64,000 nt of DNA. Origin: Artemia franciscana. Lineage: Eukaryota; Arthropoda; Branchiopoda; Anostraca; Artemiidae. Where the stretch lies: assembly GCF_032884065.1 (NCBI RefSeq), contig NC_088865.1:43347152-43411151 (forward strand). The letters run 5' to 3'. Made by a program: the position numbers and the translations under genes. This document shows, in pieces, positions 10,655-23,479 of the stretch (positions within the stretch are counted from its first letter, which is position 1; each line of letters begins with the position of its first letter). Below the pieces are notes generated by a model that saw nothing but the letters and a program-made list of their open reading frames with translations, was not told the DNA's origin and searched no databases.

Positions 10655-12480
10655 GAGCTGCAAGTAAGGAGCGATGAGCCTCAATAGTAACCGAAACTCT
10701 AAGACACGAAGTCCAATAGTTCGGGGTGTCGATCTGTAAGCAAGGAATGACCCGGCTCAATAGTAATCGAAACTCTAAAAAACGAATTTTTATACCAATA
10801 GAATTGGCTTATTATTCTGATTTTAAATATATACGTTTCATTAAGTTTAGTCTCACCGGTTAAAGGTTACCATCCTCAAAAATGTGCCTGACTTTCAAAA
10901 AAGGGGGGTGGGGAACCCCCCTAAAAGTATTAGAATCTTAATGAAAATTACATTACCAAATCAAACGCATCAGAAGCCCAACTGTAGTGGTTTCAAGCTC
11001 ATATCTGCAAAAATGTGGAAGTTTATACCTTTTGCCAGAAGGGAGAGCACGGATGCGTGTTTATGTGTTATTTGTTTTTTTTTCAGGGGTGATTGTATCG
11101 ACCCAGTGGTCCTAGAATATCGCGAGAAAGCTCATTCGAATGGAAAAAGATCTTGTGTCCTTTTAAGAGACCCAAAAGATTGGAGGGTGGCCTAGCCCCC
11201 TCCCCCTCTCCTTTTTCCCAAAGTTGTCCGACCAAAATTTTGAGATAGCCATTTTGTTAGTCATAGTTGTAAAGCCCAATAACTATTCCTTTCGATATAC
11301 TGTGAACCCCCCCCCCCCCATAGTCCCAGGGGAAAAGTCTTTAAGTCATAAGATTTGCCTATTTATTACACATAGTATTTGTAATTTGGATTTATGTATA
11401 CATTTTGGGGTGGGGAGGGAGCGAATTTTTTTCCGACAGAATTCTTTATGGGAAGGGAAGTTTCCAGGGGATGAACTTATCAGGGGAAATTATACACTTG
11501 GGGAATTTGCCAGAATTCCTATACAAATTCTTTTTAAATGTCTTGCTTTCTGTTTTACGTCTCAATTTTACGTGTGGAGCTGTTAAGGGTAATTATTCGG
11601 GGAATTGAATTGTATTGAGGATATTTCTGTGGGGAAGAGGATTTCTCTGTGAAGGAGGAGGGCTCAGATTTCCTAGCATTGCTTAAAAACGATAAGAAAT
11701 TAAACAAATAAAAATTAAGTTTTTCAACTGAAAGAAAGGAGCAACACTAAAATTTAAAACATTAAAACTTGCTCTTTACGCTAACATTTAGGTTTTGTCC
11801 CAATTCCTTAAGAACGACTCCTGAAACACAGAGGTCGTTTAATTAGAACAATAAGAAGCTTTTTTAAAAATTCTCAAAAGTATGCATAGATTTTTCGGTT
11901 GGGGGAGGGAGGTTTTCGGGGTGAACTTTTCAGGGGAAATTTTACTCTGAGAGGATTTGCCAGAATTTCTATAAGAAATCCTTTTTATTTGTCTCATCCC
12001 TCTTTGCCAACACAATTTTACATGTAAAGCTATTAATGGTAGTTGTCTTTTTTACCAAAGATGTTAATGGTAATTTTCATCGGAATTGAGGTGTCTAGAG
12101 GATATTTCCTTGAAGGGGGAGCCAGACTTCCCAGCATTATTTAAGAAACGATCAGAAATTAAATAGAAAACGGGGTTTTTAGCTGAAAATAAGGAGCAGC
12201 ATTAAAACTGAAAACAAACAGAAATTATTACGAACATGAGGTGGGTTGCTCCCTCCACAAAGCTTCGCTCTTCAAACAAAAGAAAAGTTTTTGTTCCAAT
12301 CTTTCAAGAACCATTCCTGAAACACACGAGTCGATTAATTAGAACGATAAGAAGTCTTTTTAAGAGTGCTAAACAACTTTAGCATGAAGAGTGAGGTATT
12401 GAGGAGGGGGCAACCCACCATATATCGCTACAAATTTCTGTTCGTTTTTAGTTTTAATTTTGCTCCTTCATTTTAGTTAC
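10655..12480 (-). repeat. Dispersed repeat family A, inverted composite copy
   Basis: Runs from 'gtaaggagcgatgagcctc' at about 10665, with a second overlapping start at 10740 ('gacccggctcaatagtaatc'). It continues through 'cagaagggagagcac' and the 'ccaaagttgtccgacc' block to several copies of the 'aaaaacgaacagaaattatt' and 'tttacgctaa' blocks up to 12480. The double start and repeated inner blocks indicate more than one insertion or an internal duplication. Noncoding. Confidence 0.7.
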
Positions 12481-12511
12481 ATGTTTTTTTTTATTTAGTA
12501 GGTATACAGAG

Positions 12512-12600
12512 CGCTATTAAGTTGTCGTATTGACATTATTACGCTGTCCTATTGACATGATTGTATCGTATTGACGTTATTAAGCTGTCGTATTGACATT
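12512..12600 (+). repeat. Short tandem repeat, about 20-25 bp unit
   Basis: Four irregular copies of a unit like 'gtcgtattgacattatta' with variable spacing ('gctgtcgtattgac', 'tgtcctattgacatg'). Confidence 0.7.
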
Positions 12601-12689
12601 TTCACAAACAAATTTTGGCACTTCAACTGTACTTTTTCGGACTGAACTATTCTTAACCCTAAAACTATATTCCAAGGTTATGAATCATG

Positions 12690-12850
12690 AAAGTGGGTGA
12701 CACAGAATTCATTTATTCATGTAAGAAGGATGGGGTAGATAACCAGGGAGTAGGACTGGTAACAAATTAGGAAGCTTTCCAACTCTTGTTTAGGTAGGAA
12801 GATTTGGATAATAGGATTATAGTTGCAGAGTTTATAGTCTTTTATTACTC
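12690..12850 (+). pseudogene. Family B endonuclease fragment
   Basis: A short frame reads 'DGVDNQGVGLVTN', stop, then further similarity. It matches 'TDGVHQQGVGLVMNKDAAKS' at 44465-44530 and the - strand fragment at 607-804. About 160 bp only, with stops. Confidence 0.6.
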
Positions 12851-12949
12851 TTATTCTGTATATTTGTATAACATATATGCTATATATTTGTATAATCTGT
12901 ATATTTGTTAAAATCTCTTGTCACTCTTGTTCTGCAGTAAATAAACCAA

Positions 12950-14282
12950 AAAAAAGTTTTTTTTTTCAATTGAAAGTAGGGACCAACATTAAAATTTAAA
13001 ACGAACAGAAATCATTACGTATATGAAGGGGTTTGCCCCCTCTTCAACACCCAACCCTTTACGCTAAAGTTTTTTTGTACTTAAAAAAGTTTCTTATTGT
13101 TCTGATTAAATCTAAGTGTTTTTCAAGAGTCATTCTTAAAGAATTGGGACAAAATTCAAACTTTAACGTAAAGAGCAAGACGTTAAGTAAAGGGAAACCC
13201 CTTCATATACGTAATAATTGCCGCTTGTTTTCCGCTTTAATGTTGCTCCTTACTTTAAGTTGAAAAAACTTGCTTTTAAATTCAATTTCTGATCATTTTT
13301 AAATAATACTCGGACCCCACCTCCACAGAGAAACCCCCTTGCCATGGAAATATCCTCTAGACAATTCAATCCCGGTGAAAGTATACCCCGGGCAATTACT
13401 CTTAACCTCTCCGCGCGTAAAATTGAGAGAGAAAAGAGAAAACAAGACATATAAAACAATTTTTATAAGAATTCTGGCAAGTATAATTTCCCCTGACAAG
13501 CTCACTCCCTGGAAACTTTCTTCCTCGTGGAAAATTCCCCGTAAAAAACCCCCCCAACAGACCCCCCCCCACTCAAAACTGTATGTATACATCCCCATAA
13601 CAAATACTATGCGTAAACTATGGGCAAATATTATAAATTAAAGAACTTTCCCTTGGTTTTGGCGGGGGGAGAGCCATGTTATACCCAAAGGCATATTTAC
13701 TGGGGCTTTAAACTATGATTAATAAAATGACTATCTCAAAATTTTGATCGGATGGTTTTGGGAAAAAAAAGTAGCAGGGGAGGTGTCCTAGTTGCCCTCC
13801 AATTTCTTAGTCTCTTAAAAATGCACTAGAACTTTTAATTTCCGTTAGAATCAGCCCTCTTTCGATATTATAGGACCACTGGGTCGATACGATCACCCCT
13901 GGGAAAAAAACAGCAGATAAACACACACCCTTGATGTTTCTTCTGGCAAAAAATACAAAATTCCACATTTTTGCAGATAGGAGCTTGAAACCTACACAGT
14001 AGAGTTCACTGATGTGCTGAATCTGCTGCTGTGATTTTCATTAAGGTAACTTGACCTTTAGGGGGTTCCCCCTATTTTTTCAAAAATGCTCGTAACCTTT
14101 GATAGGTAAGACTAAACTTGATGAATTTCATATATTTTAATCAGATTAAAAGGCCAATTCTTTTAATGTAGTTATTTGTATCAAAATCCATTTTTAAACC
14201 GCTCTTTAGAGTTTCGGTTACTTTTGAGCTGGGTCGCACCTTACTTACACTTCGTTACCACAAATTGTTTAAACTATAATTT
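12950..14282 (+). repeat. Dispersed repeat family A copy
   Basis: Contains 'ttcaattgaaagtaggga', the 'ctttacgctaaag' block, a C-rich 'cccctgacaagctcactccc' segment and 'gccctccaatttcttagtc'. It ends in a diverged terminal palindrome 'cttcgttaccacaaattg' near 14265. The open frames at 13250-13640 fall in this repeat and are not genes. Confidence 0.78.
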
Positions 14283-14299
14283 TCTCAGATTTTTCTTTT

Positions 14300-15842
14300 G
14301 GTTGCTATTACGTATATGAGGGAGTTTCCCCTCCTCAGTACCTCGCTCTTTACACTAAAGTGTTTGCGAATGTGTAAAAAGCATATTATTCTAATTTAAA
14401 GGTCCTTGTGTGTCTAGAGTCGTTCTTAAATAATTAGAAGGAATAACTTCAGTTCGTTATAAGTTTTAATGTTATTCCTTACTTTTAGTTGGAAAAAACT
14501 TGTTTTTTTATTCAATAAAAAGCAAAAGCCGAAAACACAATATCTTTGGTTTATTTTGACATAAAAATAATAGTTAAGAAGCTGCTTAAGGTAATGTTAA
14601 ATGGTAAGATTGACCAAAATAACACAAACAAATTATTGTTTATATTGGCAATTATATAAAAAAAATTTAAGTTTAGTGCAAAGAGTGAGATACTGACGAG
14701 GGGAAGAAAATCCCTCATATATGTAATATGAGGGGGTTCGCCCCCTCGCAATACCCTACTCTTTACGCTAAAGTTTGAATTTTGTTCCTATTCTTTAAGA
14801 ATGCCCACGAAATACCAAAGATCGTTTAATCAGAATAATTGGCTCTTTCGAAAATAACGAAAATACTATAGCGTAAAAAGCGAGGTGTTCACGAGGGGGC
14901 AAACTCCCTCATATACGTAAGTATTTCTGTTCGTTTTAAGTTTTAAGATTGCTCCTTACTTTCGGCTGAAAAAAACCTGTTTTTTTAAATTTAATTTCTT
15001 ATTGTTTTAAATAATATTGGGAAATCCAGCGCTCCCTTTATGGAAATTCTCTTCCCCGTGAACAATTGCTCCATGGAAATATCCTCCCACGTAATCTTCT
15101 ACCCTGACCCCCCCCCCACCAGAAAGATCTCCCCTAAAAATATCTGGATATTTCCCAATAACCAATACTATATGTAAACAATGGGCAGAGTTTATAACTT
15201 GCAGGCCTTCACCCGAGGACTGTGGGGGATGAAGTCCTTAAAGACATAGTTGTTCGACTTTACGACTATATTGAACAAAACGACTATCTCGCAATTTTGA
15301 TCCGGTGACCTTGAGAAAAAAAGTGGGATTGGGAGCGGGACTAGTTGCCGTCCAATTTTTTTGGTCACTTAAAAAGGGCACTAGAGTTTTAATGTCCGTT
15401 CGAAAGGGCCCTATCACGACATTCGAGAACCACTGGGTTATTACGCTTACTCCTGAAAAAAAAACACGCGTCCGTCATCTTTCTTCCGACAAAAAATCCA
15501 AAATTCCAATTTTTGTAGATAGGAGCTTGAAAGCTCTACAGTAGAGAACTCTACAGTACAGTAGAGTACAGTTATATACTGAATCTGATGGAGTCATTTT
15601 CATTAAGATTCTATAACTTTTAGAGGATCTTCTTCCTTTTTTCGAAAATTAGGCAAATTGTCTCAGGCTCGTAACTTTTGATGGGTAGAACTACACTTGA
15701 TGAAACTTATATGTTTAAAAATTAGCATAATAACCCAATTTTTTTAATGTATCTATTTGCATCAAAAATCTTTTTTTAGAGTTTCGGTTACTATTGAGCC
15801 GGGTTGCTCCTTACTTACAGGTCGTTACGACGAACTGTCTGA
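14300..15842 (+). repeat. Dispersed repeat family A copy, adjacent in tandem
   Basis: Second copy in the same orientation. It contains 'ctttacgctaaagtttgaat' blocks, 'ctgaccccccccccacc', 'ccgtccaatttttttggtc' and the end 'caggtcgttacgacgaactg' near 15820. It stops about 116 bp before the exon at 15959. Confidence 0.8.
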
Positions 15843-15958
15843 TAGGACATCTTAATTAGCTTAAGGTTTATTGTCATCAAAATTATTCTTTTTTTTAAAC
15901 CAAGTAAAGAAGTAAAATTATTTACGTTTACCTTTTAATTATTTAAGTTTTTTTTCAG

Positions 15959-16081
15959 AAAACGACTTCAAATTTGCTGGGTCTTGTAGTATCTAGAAGT
16001 TTACATCGCATTTTAAAAGACAAACTGAAAGCTTCGCAAGAGCCGCATCTCTTAAAGCCAATAAATGAAGAACTAAACCAG
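15959..16081 (+). CDS. Internal exon of unidentified gene
   Basis: Acceptor 'agttttttttcag' ends at 15958 and the donor is gtaaag at 16082. The exon is exactly 41 codons in phase 0, beginning 'KTTSNLLGLVVSRSLHRILK' and ending 'PINEELNQ'. It follows 'QKMVWK' of the previous exon without a phase break. The segment is predicted mainly helical. I do not recognise the family. Confidence 0.65.
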
Positions 16082-18289
16082 GTAAAGCTATCAAAAATTT
16101 ACATTTAAATCTTTGTTATATGTTTAATTGAGCTGGCTTCAGCTCAGTCGAACCATCCTGCCAAATAATACCTTAACCATCTTTAGCCTGAGCCTTACTA
16201 CCAACAAATTCTTTTTGCTTTATTGTCTTTACAATTATTTTTTCCAATAGCATTGTTAGATTGTTAGATAATACTGTTTAACACGAAAGCCCCATGGAAT
16301 ATAGCTAAACAAAGTTGAACAAGTAAAAAAAAAAAAAATACCATTTATAATTACATAATAAAATGGAATAATGATTATAAATATTATAGTCAACTATAAT
16401 TCTATTCGGTTATAATTTTATCAATTAATATTTTACGGCATTAAGAATCATAATTATAGATTATGATTATTACATAATATAAAATGGTTATATATCACAT
16501 ACAGAAATGGAAATGACACACAGACCTATACACTCATTAAAGATACCTCCCTACATTTCATGGCTATCTGAACAAACTCACCCAATCATCTTATAGACCC
16601 AAAACCCTTTTTAAATAATTTTGAAAAAAACATGTCTCTCCCTCATAAATGCGAAAAACCTCAAGTTTCACCAACTTCAGCTCTTTAGTAACAAATAAGA
16701 GGTGATCAAGGGCTTTATTAACACTCACACACATTATGTATTAATAAGAAGCTTCACTATGCTGGATTTTTCCAAAATACTTCCTTCTCGCTTCCATTTC
16801 TCCTTATATTAGAACAAATTTCTATTCACCGACTGCCTTTACTTGGCGACAAAACCATAAACATAGAGATTTTGTTATGTCGCTGTAGATTTTTTTGTTA
16901 TTTCAATTTATCAGGACTATTTTCACCATTATCAGAATTCTGAATCGTCACGACATTCAAAATTTTGTGCAAATTTGTGGAACATGTCAAGGACAAACTC
17001 TGGCATTTATCAGAAATTTAAAAAATAGCATTAGGACGTTCTAAAGCGTCAATTGAAATTAATCACAAAATAAGTTAAACTAAAATTCAAATTTGCGTTT
17101 ATACTAATGTTAAGGAACATTCTATTACTTAATTATATAACTTATTTATTAAGGTAAAAAGATTTGAATATAGTAGGGCTCAATAACGAGTAGGGCTCAA
17201 AATAAATGAGGAGAGGCCAGCCTCTAATTATTTTTATAGTTGGGAACGAGGCCAGCTCAAGACATTTTGATATCCTTAGCAAAAGCATTAGCCTACTGTG
17301 TGCTCCCTCCAAATTGTTCAGCCATTAAACTATAGAACATTCGGGTAATAAAAAAGATTATATTCTAAATGTATTAGTTGTTGTCAGATAATCATAACAA
17401 TTTAACAGCTATTTGCTGTTTCTTAATGAAAAATCAATAATTGTTTGGAAATTTTTGTTTTAACGGTTGAATTAAGATTTTAAATGCCGCAAATGAACGA
17501 TTAAGGTCGACTGTTTCGTCCCAGCTCTTGCTCAATGGATATTAAAGCAAATAAGCTGATATATTACGGGTCATATATAACCGGAGTAAATTTCGTCATT
17601 GAAGATTTCTGTTTAACACATTATGCTCAAACTTAGAATGTTTTTAATTGAAACTCTTCGTTTTTTCTACAATTTTTTCACATATTTCATAGTACATCTC
17701 TTCTTCATGTGTATTACAGAAATATTATTTTTCAATAGCTTTATTTCCTTCAAAATGTCTAGTGTTCTTTCCCTTTTGAAAAATTGGCCTATGTCCACTG
17801 ATGCTGCCACGGCTAATTAGGATATTATGGTCAATTAGGAGCGTAGAATTTTTTTACTTAGTAAACAAATTACACGGGTCCTTAACTTTTAACAGAAGTA
17901 GACAAAGAGGTAGAATTTGATGCGCCTTATTTGTCACGCAAAAGAAACCGACTGAAAATGCAAACTTCTTAAAGAAAAGAGAGAAGAAGAACCAAAAAAC
18001 GAGAAAAAGCAATTGCAGATGAAAAGGGAAACCCGAAACGAACATAAATTACAATAAATAACCAAGCCAAACTCCAAACGACTGAAAATAGCATTAGTGG
18101 GGAAGACAACTCCAAGCCTTCTTAAGACCAGAACATAATTTGCACACTGCTGAAAGCAAAATACATTTTTGATATTTTTTTTTTTTTTACTGTCATACAT
18201 AAAAAGATTTTTAAATAAGGAAAAATTATCAATATACGTTTATTGTATTGACAGTTTATGGTAATTTTTTTCAGTAAAGTACAAATAAT
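16082..18289 (+). other. Intron, no recognisable feature
   Basis: AT-rich intron sequence, especially 16320-16500. The hydrophobic open frames at 17623-17820 (+) and 17854-18200 (-) are T- or A-run translations without motifs. No transposon similarity was recognised. Confidence 0.5.
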
Positions 18290-18560
18290 GCTCTAGTCTT
18301 AAGAAGGCATGGGGGTTGTCAGCACTATTCATTTAATTTTTTTTCGTTTTAAGTTTGACACAGTTATTTATTGTACTGCCTGTTGGTTTTTAGTTCACTT
18401 ATTTATTGATGGTGATTTGTGTTAGTCTTACGCTTCGAAGATTATTTGACTTCATTTTTGTTCATTCTTGGTTTAATGGAGCTCTATCGGTTACTTTTCT
18501 TTGAAAAACTAGTTTTATTGGAAAAAAGTAGTTTCTGTTCATTTTAAATAGTTTCTGTTC
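18290..18560 (+). repeat. Dispersed repeat shared with 31605-31840
   Basis: The blocks 'agaaggcatgggggttgtcag', 'tttatggtgatttg'-like sequence and 'ttggtttaatggagctct' recur in the same order at 31618-31800 ('agaaggcataggggcgtcag', 'ttggtttaatgaagctct'). Origin unknown. Confidence 0.65.
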
Positions 18561-18829
18561 GCTTTTATTGAAATAATCTTTTTCGTGAAATTTATTTTTT
18601 AATATCTTCCCAGTTTTTTTTTCTACAAGAATCCATAATTTGGCTTGCTATTTGTGTGTTGGAGATACTTTTCAAACGAATTTTAATCCTGACAAGAACA
18701 GTATTGTTTAATTTTATTTTATACCTCCTCAAGTAGACCTAAGAACGAAAACTTAATACCATTCCCAAGAATTTATATCTATGATCCTTGACAGCCTAGA
18801 TGCATTTACATTCTTTCGATTTTATTTTA

Positions 18830-20420
18830 ATTATAAGAGCAGAAATAGTAATGGTAGTAGCCCTGAAAGTACCAGCGTAATACCCCCAGTCATTCTCGAT
18901 ATATCTCTGAGGTGTCTTATTGGCAACCATAGATACGCCGCCTTTTGATTTTGTTTTAAAACAACATGTGTAACTGTAGGCGTAGCATCAATAGTATACA
19001 CACGTGCCTTCTGGCTATTTCAAAATCAGCTACAACTTACCCTTAAGTGTCTAACTTAATAATGTAAACCGTTTTTGAGATATTGCTTCATCATCTTTTC
19101 AAATTCTACATCCTCATAGTTCGTTTTGATGTATTTCAAAATTCACCTAAATATTCCTTGAAAGCTTCACCTTAATGCTCTTAGAATGTGTAGTAGCAAT
19201 AGTCGTAGTAGAATAAGTAACAGTATGCGCAAAGGACCTTTATTTTCATCCAGATCCGCTTAGACACACGCTGATAGTTTCAACTTAATACCATTAAGCG
19301 TTCATGAAGCATTTCTGATACGTCCCTTGACAACCAGGTTGGGCATCGTGTGTTTTGATTTAGTTGGTAGTTTCAATATTTCTCACATTTTTGCCCTAAT
19401 GCTTTTAGATTTAATAGCAACAGCAGTAGTGCCAGCAGTAATAACAGTAGCAGTAGAGATAAAAGTAGTAGCCTTAGCTTTAGTGGCAGGAGTAGAAGTG
19501 GAAGTAGTAATAATAGTAGCAGTAGTAGAAATATGAGCAGAAGCAGTAGCATTAGGTTGCGAGTATTTCCTTTTGGTTAGTTCAGCATCCATACAACAAG
19601 CCCTGTGAGTTTCAACTTCACACACCATACTGTTCCTATTATAATTCTGTTACACCCTTTTCAAAACTTGTATATAGGACAGTGAGTGGTAATAATTTTC
19701 AGCCCCTCTCCTCAAAGTTCCCTGAAAGTTCCTTTTCCATATCCATGGACACAGTTTTAATAGTAGTCAGAGCAGTAGCATTGGTATTACTAATACTAAT
19801 AGTAATAATGGTAGAGCTAGTAGCAGCAGTAGCATTAACGTATTGACCTACAGTTGAGCATCCCTTTTATCCAGTCTGGGAGGCTTCAACTTAATACAAT
19901 CAGCCATTGCAAATTAAATTGACAATATGTTCTTTTGATGACCTAAATATTCATATACTTCTTGAAATTTTCATCATAATATTCTTAGCCATACAAGTAG
20001 TTGCAATAGAAGTAGTAGTTCAAGCAGTAGTAGCATTAGTAGTAAGTGTAGCAGTGATAACACTATTAGTGACATGATTGTACCCTTTCAGTATTTTCGG
20101 TAAATTCTAACTTAATACCCATATCAATTATTAAGATACGGTCTTTTAACAATGTGCCGGTACATAGTGTCTTTGGACTATTGAGGGGAAGTTCAAACTT
20201 CCCCTCAATAGTGGAAATTGAAAAGTGTGATAGAAGTACTAGTAGTAGCAGTAATGGCGGTAGTAGATGAAGTAGTAGTGGTTGCATGCAAATATAGCCT
20301 TTTTTTATCGTCTGTCTCAATTTTTCCTGAAAGTTACAAATTAATATACTCAGTCAATCCTGAGTTGCGCTCTTTTGATAATCCGTATTCACAAAACGTG
20401 TTTTGATATAGTTCAATAGT
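18830..20420 (+). repeat. Array of AGT/AGC trinucleotide-rich units
   Basis: Several irregular units of roughly 200-300 bp. Each has a stretch of agtagtagcagtag-type trinucleotides followed by a block with 'ttcaacttaatac' and 'cttttgat'. The complementary orientation occurs at 28780-30110. Val/Ala-rich open frames such as 19327-19536 are products of the trinucleotide runs. Confidence 0.75.
20177..20212 (+). repeat. Near-perfect palindrome, 17-bp arms
   Basis: Arms 20177-20193 (actattgaggggaagtt) and 20196-20212 are exact complements with a two-base spacer. Confidence 0.9.
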
Positions 20421-20499
20421 CCCCTCAATATGCACTGAAAGGCTCACCTGACTGTCCTTTGTCTTTTTGGAAAGTAAATTTCAATTTGCACACCATTCT

Positions 20500-21430
20500 G
20501 AATTTGGAGCGAACACAATAGTTCACTTAAAATTTCGATCAGATATGTTTTGTGGAATGCGTATTTTTTGAGTTGGGGGTGGTTGCTCTAATTTCATTTT
20601 TACTCTTTAAAAGGGCACTAGAATTTTCGAATTCTAATCAAATGAGCCCCATTCGAAGTTTACACGACTGTTCGTTCCATTAATGCCTTATATGCCCCAG
20701 GGCATAACTTACATCCCTAACTTCGATCAAATGCGTTCGGAAGAAAGAGGGGTTCGGGTGAGGAGATTTCCACCCTCCGTCCTTTTTACTCTTAAAGAAG
20801 AACTAGAACTTTCCATTTCAAGTCAAATAAGCCTCATCTAAAGTTTAAACGACCACCCCTTCTATAAGAACTTATATGGCCACGGGGTATAACTCACCGC
20901 CCCTGACCCCCGGCTCTGGGTGTGTCAACGCCAACATTTGTGTGATCTTTGGACTATATTTTGAACAAATGGCTTTATCAAAGTTTTGACTGGATACATT
21001 TGGAGAAAATAGGACTTAAGGGGGGCTAGTTGCCCTCCAATTGCTTTGACTCTTAAGAAGAGCTCTAGAACTTCAAATTTTCGATCTTAGGAGCTCCCTC
21101 TGAATCCTATATGACCTATGTGACCACCCTTTCCATAAGAACATGACAGCCTTCGGGGTATAGCTTACAAGTCTCGCTTACAACCCGAGTCGGGCGGGGG
21201 TTTTAATTCTTACTAGATCTTTTAACAATGTTCAACAAGATGGTTATCTCACAATTATGATTGGAGTCGTTTGAGGAAATGATGAGCGTGGGGGAAGGGT
21301 TGCTTTGCAGTCACTTTTGACAATTAAAAAGTGTAATACAACATTCAATTTCCAATCGAACAAGGCCCTTTCAAAGTTTCTACGTTAATTTTTTCTATAA
21401 AAAACACCCTGTTATTAAAAAATTGCATAA
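20500..21430 (+). repeat. Dispersed repeat family D, several units
   Basis: Repeated blocks of the type 'agaacttatatggccac', 'gggtataactcac' and 'cactagaattttc' recur every 200-260 bp. Related blocks lie at 25540-26260 and 27290-28070, partly inverted. Some short blocks resemble family A ('cccttttaactctt', 'gagatagccatttt'-like), so the two families may be related. Confidence 0.6.
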
Positions 21431-21495
21431 ATAAATAATAAGCTCGTCAACATCGGTCTTTACTTTGGCTGCGGTATTGCGCTGTCTACGATAAA

Positions 21496-21591
21496 AAGCT
21501 TTTTAGGAGTGCTAAGAACTTTAGCATGAAGAGAAAATTATTTAGGAGGTGATTAACCCCTTCATATACGGAAGATAATCTCTGTTTTTAA
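21496..21591 (+). repeat. 96-bp direct repeat, copy 1
   Basis: Begins 'aagctttttaggagtgctaa' and ends 'ctctgtttttaa'. The copy at 21887-21982 has the same length and differs at about two positions. Confidence 0.9.
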
Positions 21592-21833
21592 GTTTTGATG
21601 TTGTTCCTTACTTTGAGTTGAAAATTTTATTTAATTTTCAACAAAAGCTGAAGAACGTTTCTTATTACTAACACCAGTGCCACACATTGCCAACTCCTTC
21701 CCAAATCCTGTTGAATCAGACGTTTAAATTTGTGTAATACCGTTACGTTTTGTATCAAGCTCAAATAATTCTAAAACCATTTCAACTTGGTGTAAATAAC
21801 AAATAAGGACGATGCATAGCTCGGATGATGAAA

Positions 21834-21886
21834 TCTTAAGATTTTAGGATTTTAAGATTTTTAAGATTTTAAGATTTTAAATCATT
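21834..21886 (+). repeat. Short tandem repeat 'gattttaa'
   Basis: About five imperfect copies of an 8-10 bp unit (ttaagattttaggatttt...) lie directly left of the second 96-bp repeat. Confidence 0.8.
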
Positions 21887-21982
21887 AAGCTTTTTAGGAG
21901 TGCTAAGAACTTTAGCATGAAGAGCAAATTATTTCGGAGGTGATTAACCCCTTCATATACGGAAGATAATCTCTGTTTTTAA
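21887..21982 (+). repeat. 96-bp direct repeat, copy 2
   Basis: Near-identical to 21496-21591, in the same orientation, 391 bp downstream. Confidence 0.9.
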
Positions 21983-22203
21983 ATCTTAAGATTCTCAAAG
22001 TGACCCGAAAAAAAAGAAAGTTGAAATTAATGTACCTGTATTATTTTATTAATAGATATTACTTTATGATTACTGTTCGGAAAAGCCGTTCCTTTAATCC
22101 AGTGACACCAGTTGGTCGCCGTCACCAATAATAGGGAACTGAGGTCCATGCCCTACCCAAGGTTTTAATAACTTCCGCTCCCCTCCCATAAAGATCATAA
22201 ACA

Positions 22204-22232
22204 AATAGATAGATAGATAGATAGATAGATAG
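22204..22232 (+). repeat. (GATA)n microsatellite
   Basis: About seven GATA units. Confidence 0.95.
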
Positions 22233-22952
22233 GTGTATTTCAAAAACCCGTGGGCCATATACACACAAAAATATAAATAAATAACAAACAAGCAAGGAAA
22301 TTAACAACAGTACGAACACGCACAAAAAAACAGAATTCAACGCAAAAAGTACCTAATCTAACTACAAAAGAAATTATTCATATAAAACTTTTTCTTCTTA
22401 TTAAACATTTATCTATATATACTCCCACTCGAAATATTGTGGTTGGGTTACTATTTTGTAGAATACCCGGAAGCATCAAATTAATCCCATGCAAATAAAT
22501 TTCCCGTAAATCCAAGAGCACCGGACATTTCCGGAGAATACGAACAAAATAAAAAAAAAACGGCAAGTCAATTACGTGCACTTCAGGCAAAGCCCAACCG
22601 GTCACTTAGAACATATTTAGCTTTTGTCCCCTTCCTTTCACTCAATACAAAACTACGGAACACTTATGAACTTTATATTTCGTCCTATTCCTGTTCAGTG
22701 ATGTATTTGGAAATTGCAAAGCAGTGCCTTGAGGATTATGGACAAAAACGAGGATTTTTGATGCGCAGGTGTCGACCGTAGTTTCCAAGTTGAATAGCCC
22801 TGGAAAAGACTATTTAACTTGGGCCAGGCCAACAGCAACTCCAGCCCTATCATATATACTGACCTTCCCCAATGTATTTCTTGTAAATGTGTTGTCTGAT
22901 GTAGACACATTTTATCTAGTCTGTATTTGTCTAAGTCATTTTTCTTTTTCAG
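22233..22952 (+). other. Intron, no recognisable feature
   Basis: Sequence before the acceptor of the next exon. The short open frames on both strands show no motif. Confidence 0.45.
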
Positions 22953-23135
22953 ATAGCAAAAGATGTACTGTCTTTAAAATCTGAAGATAAAAATCTGGGC
23001 AAACTTTTAAGCCATTTCTGGGAAGAGAAAATTGAGCATCTTTATCAGAGCAAGAAGCTTCGTACTAGAAGTCGAACTCACTTAGAGAAACTACACACCA
23101 ATAATGAATATATTGCTGAGGTTATTATAAATATG
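22953..23135 (+). CDS. Exon of unidentified gene (last strong one)
   Basis: A strong acceptor 'tttttctttttcag' ends at 22952. Sixty-one codons follow in the frame set by the previous exons, beginning 'IAKDVLSLKSEDKNLGKLLS', with 'HFWEEKIEHLYQSKK' and ending 'EYIAEVIINM'. The donor would be gtatcc at 23136, which is weak. If it is not used, the frame runs on for four codons (VSYY) to TAA at 23148-23150, and this would be the terminal exon. Charged and helical, possibly part of a coiled-coil or helical-repeat protein. Family not recognised. Together the three strong exons give 134 residues. Confidence 0.65.
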
Positions 23136-23479
23136 GTATCCTACTATTAACAATGACACAAGTTGTGTTATGAAGTTCAAACAATTAGATCAAAGCTTAT
23201 TTCTAGGAACTGTTAAAATCCATATCTATCTGGTGCTTAATATGTAAGTTTGGTCACTCCACCTAAATCTTCAAGCACCACTCCAGGAACTACATCAAAG
23301 CACCATGAAAAGTTTATTAGTACGACACTCTTATAAACGAAATCTAGACTCTACGATAGGCTTTATTAAGGCTACCATAACCATTACAAAGCATGAGCTA
23401 TTAAATACAGTATTGAGTTAATAATCCCTTTGTGACATCAAGTTAAACTATAAATATGGGTAGGCCTGTTCATAAGCAC

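Noticed and set aside
13250..13641. Overlapping 69-100 codon frames on both strands
   Set aside because: They lie entirely within a family A copy, and other copies do not preserve the frames.
19327..19628. Val/Ala-rich and Thr-rich frames on both strands
   Set aside because: Products of trinucleotide runs.
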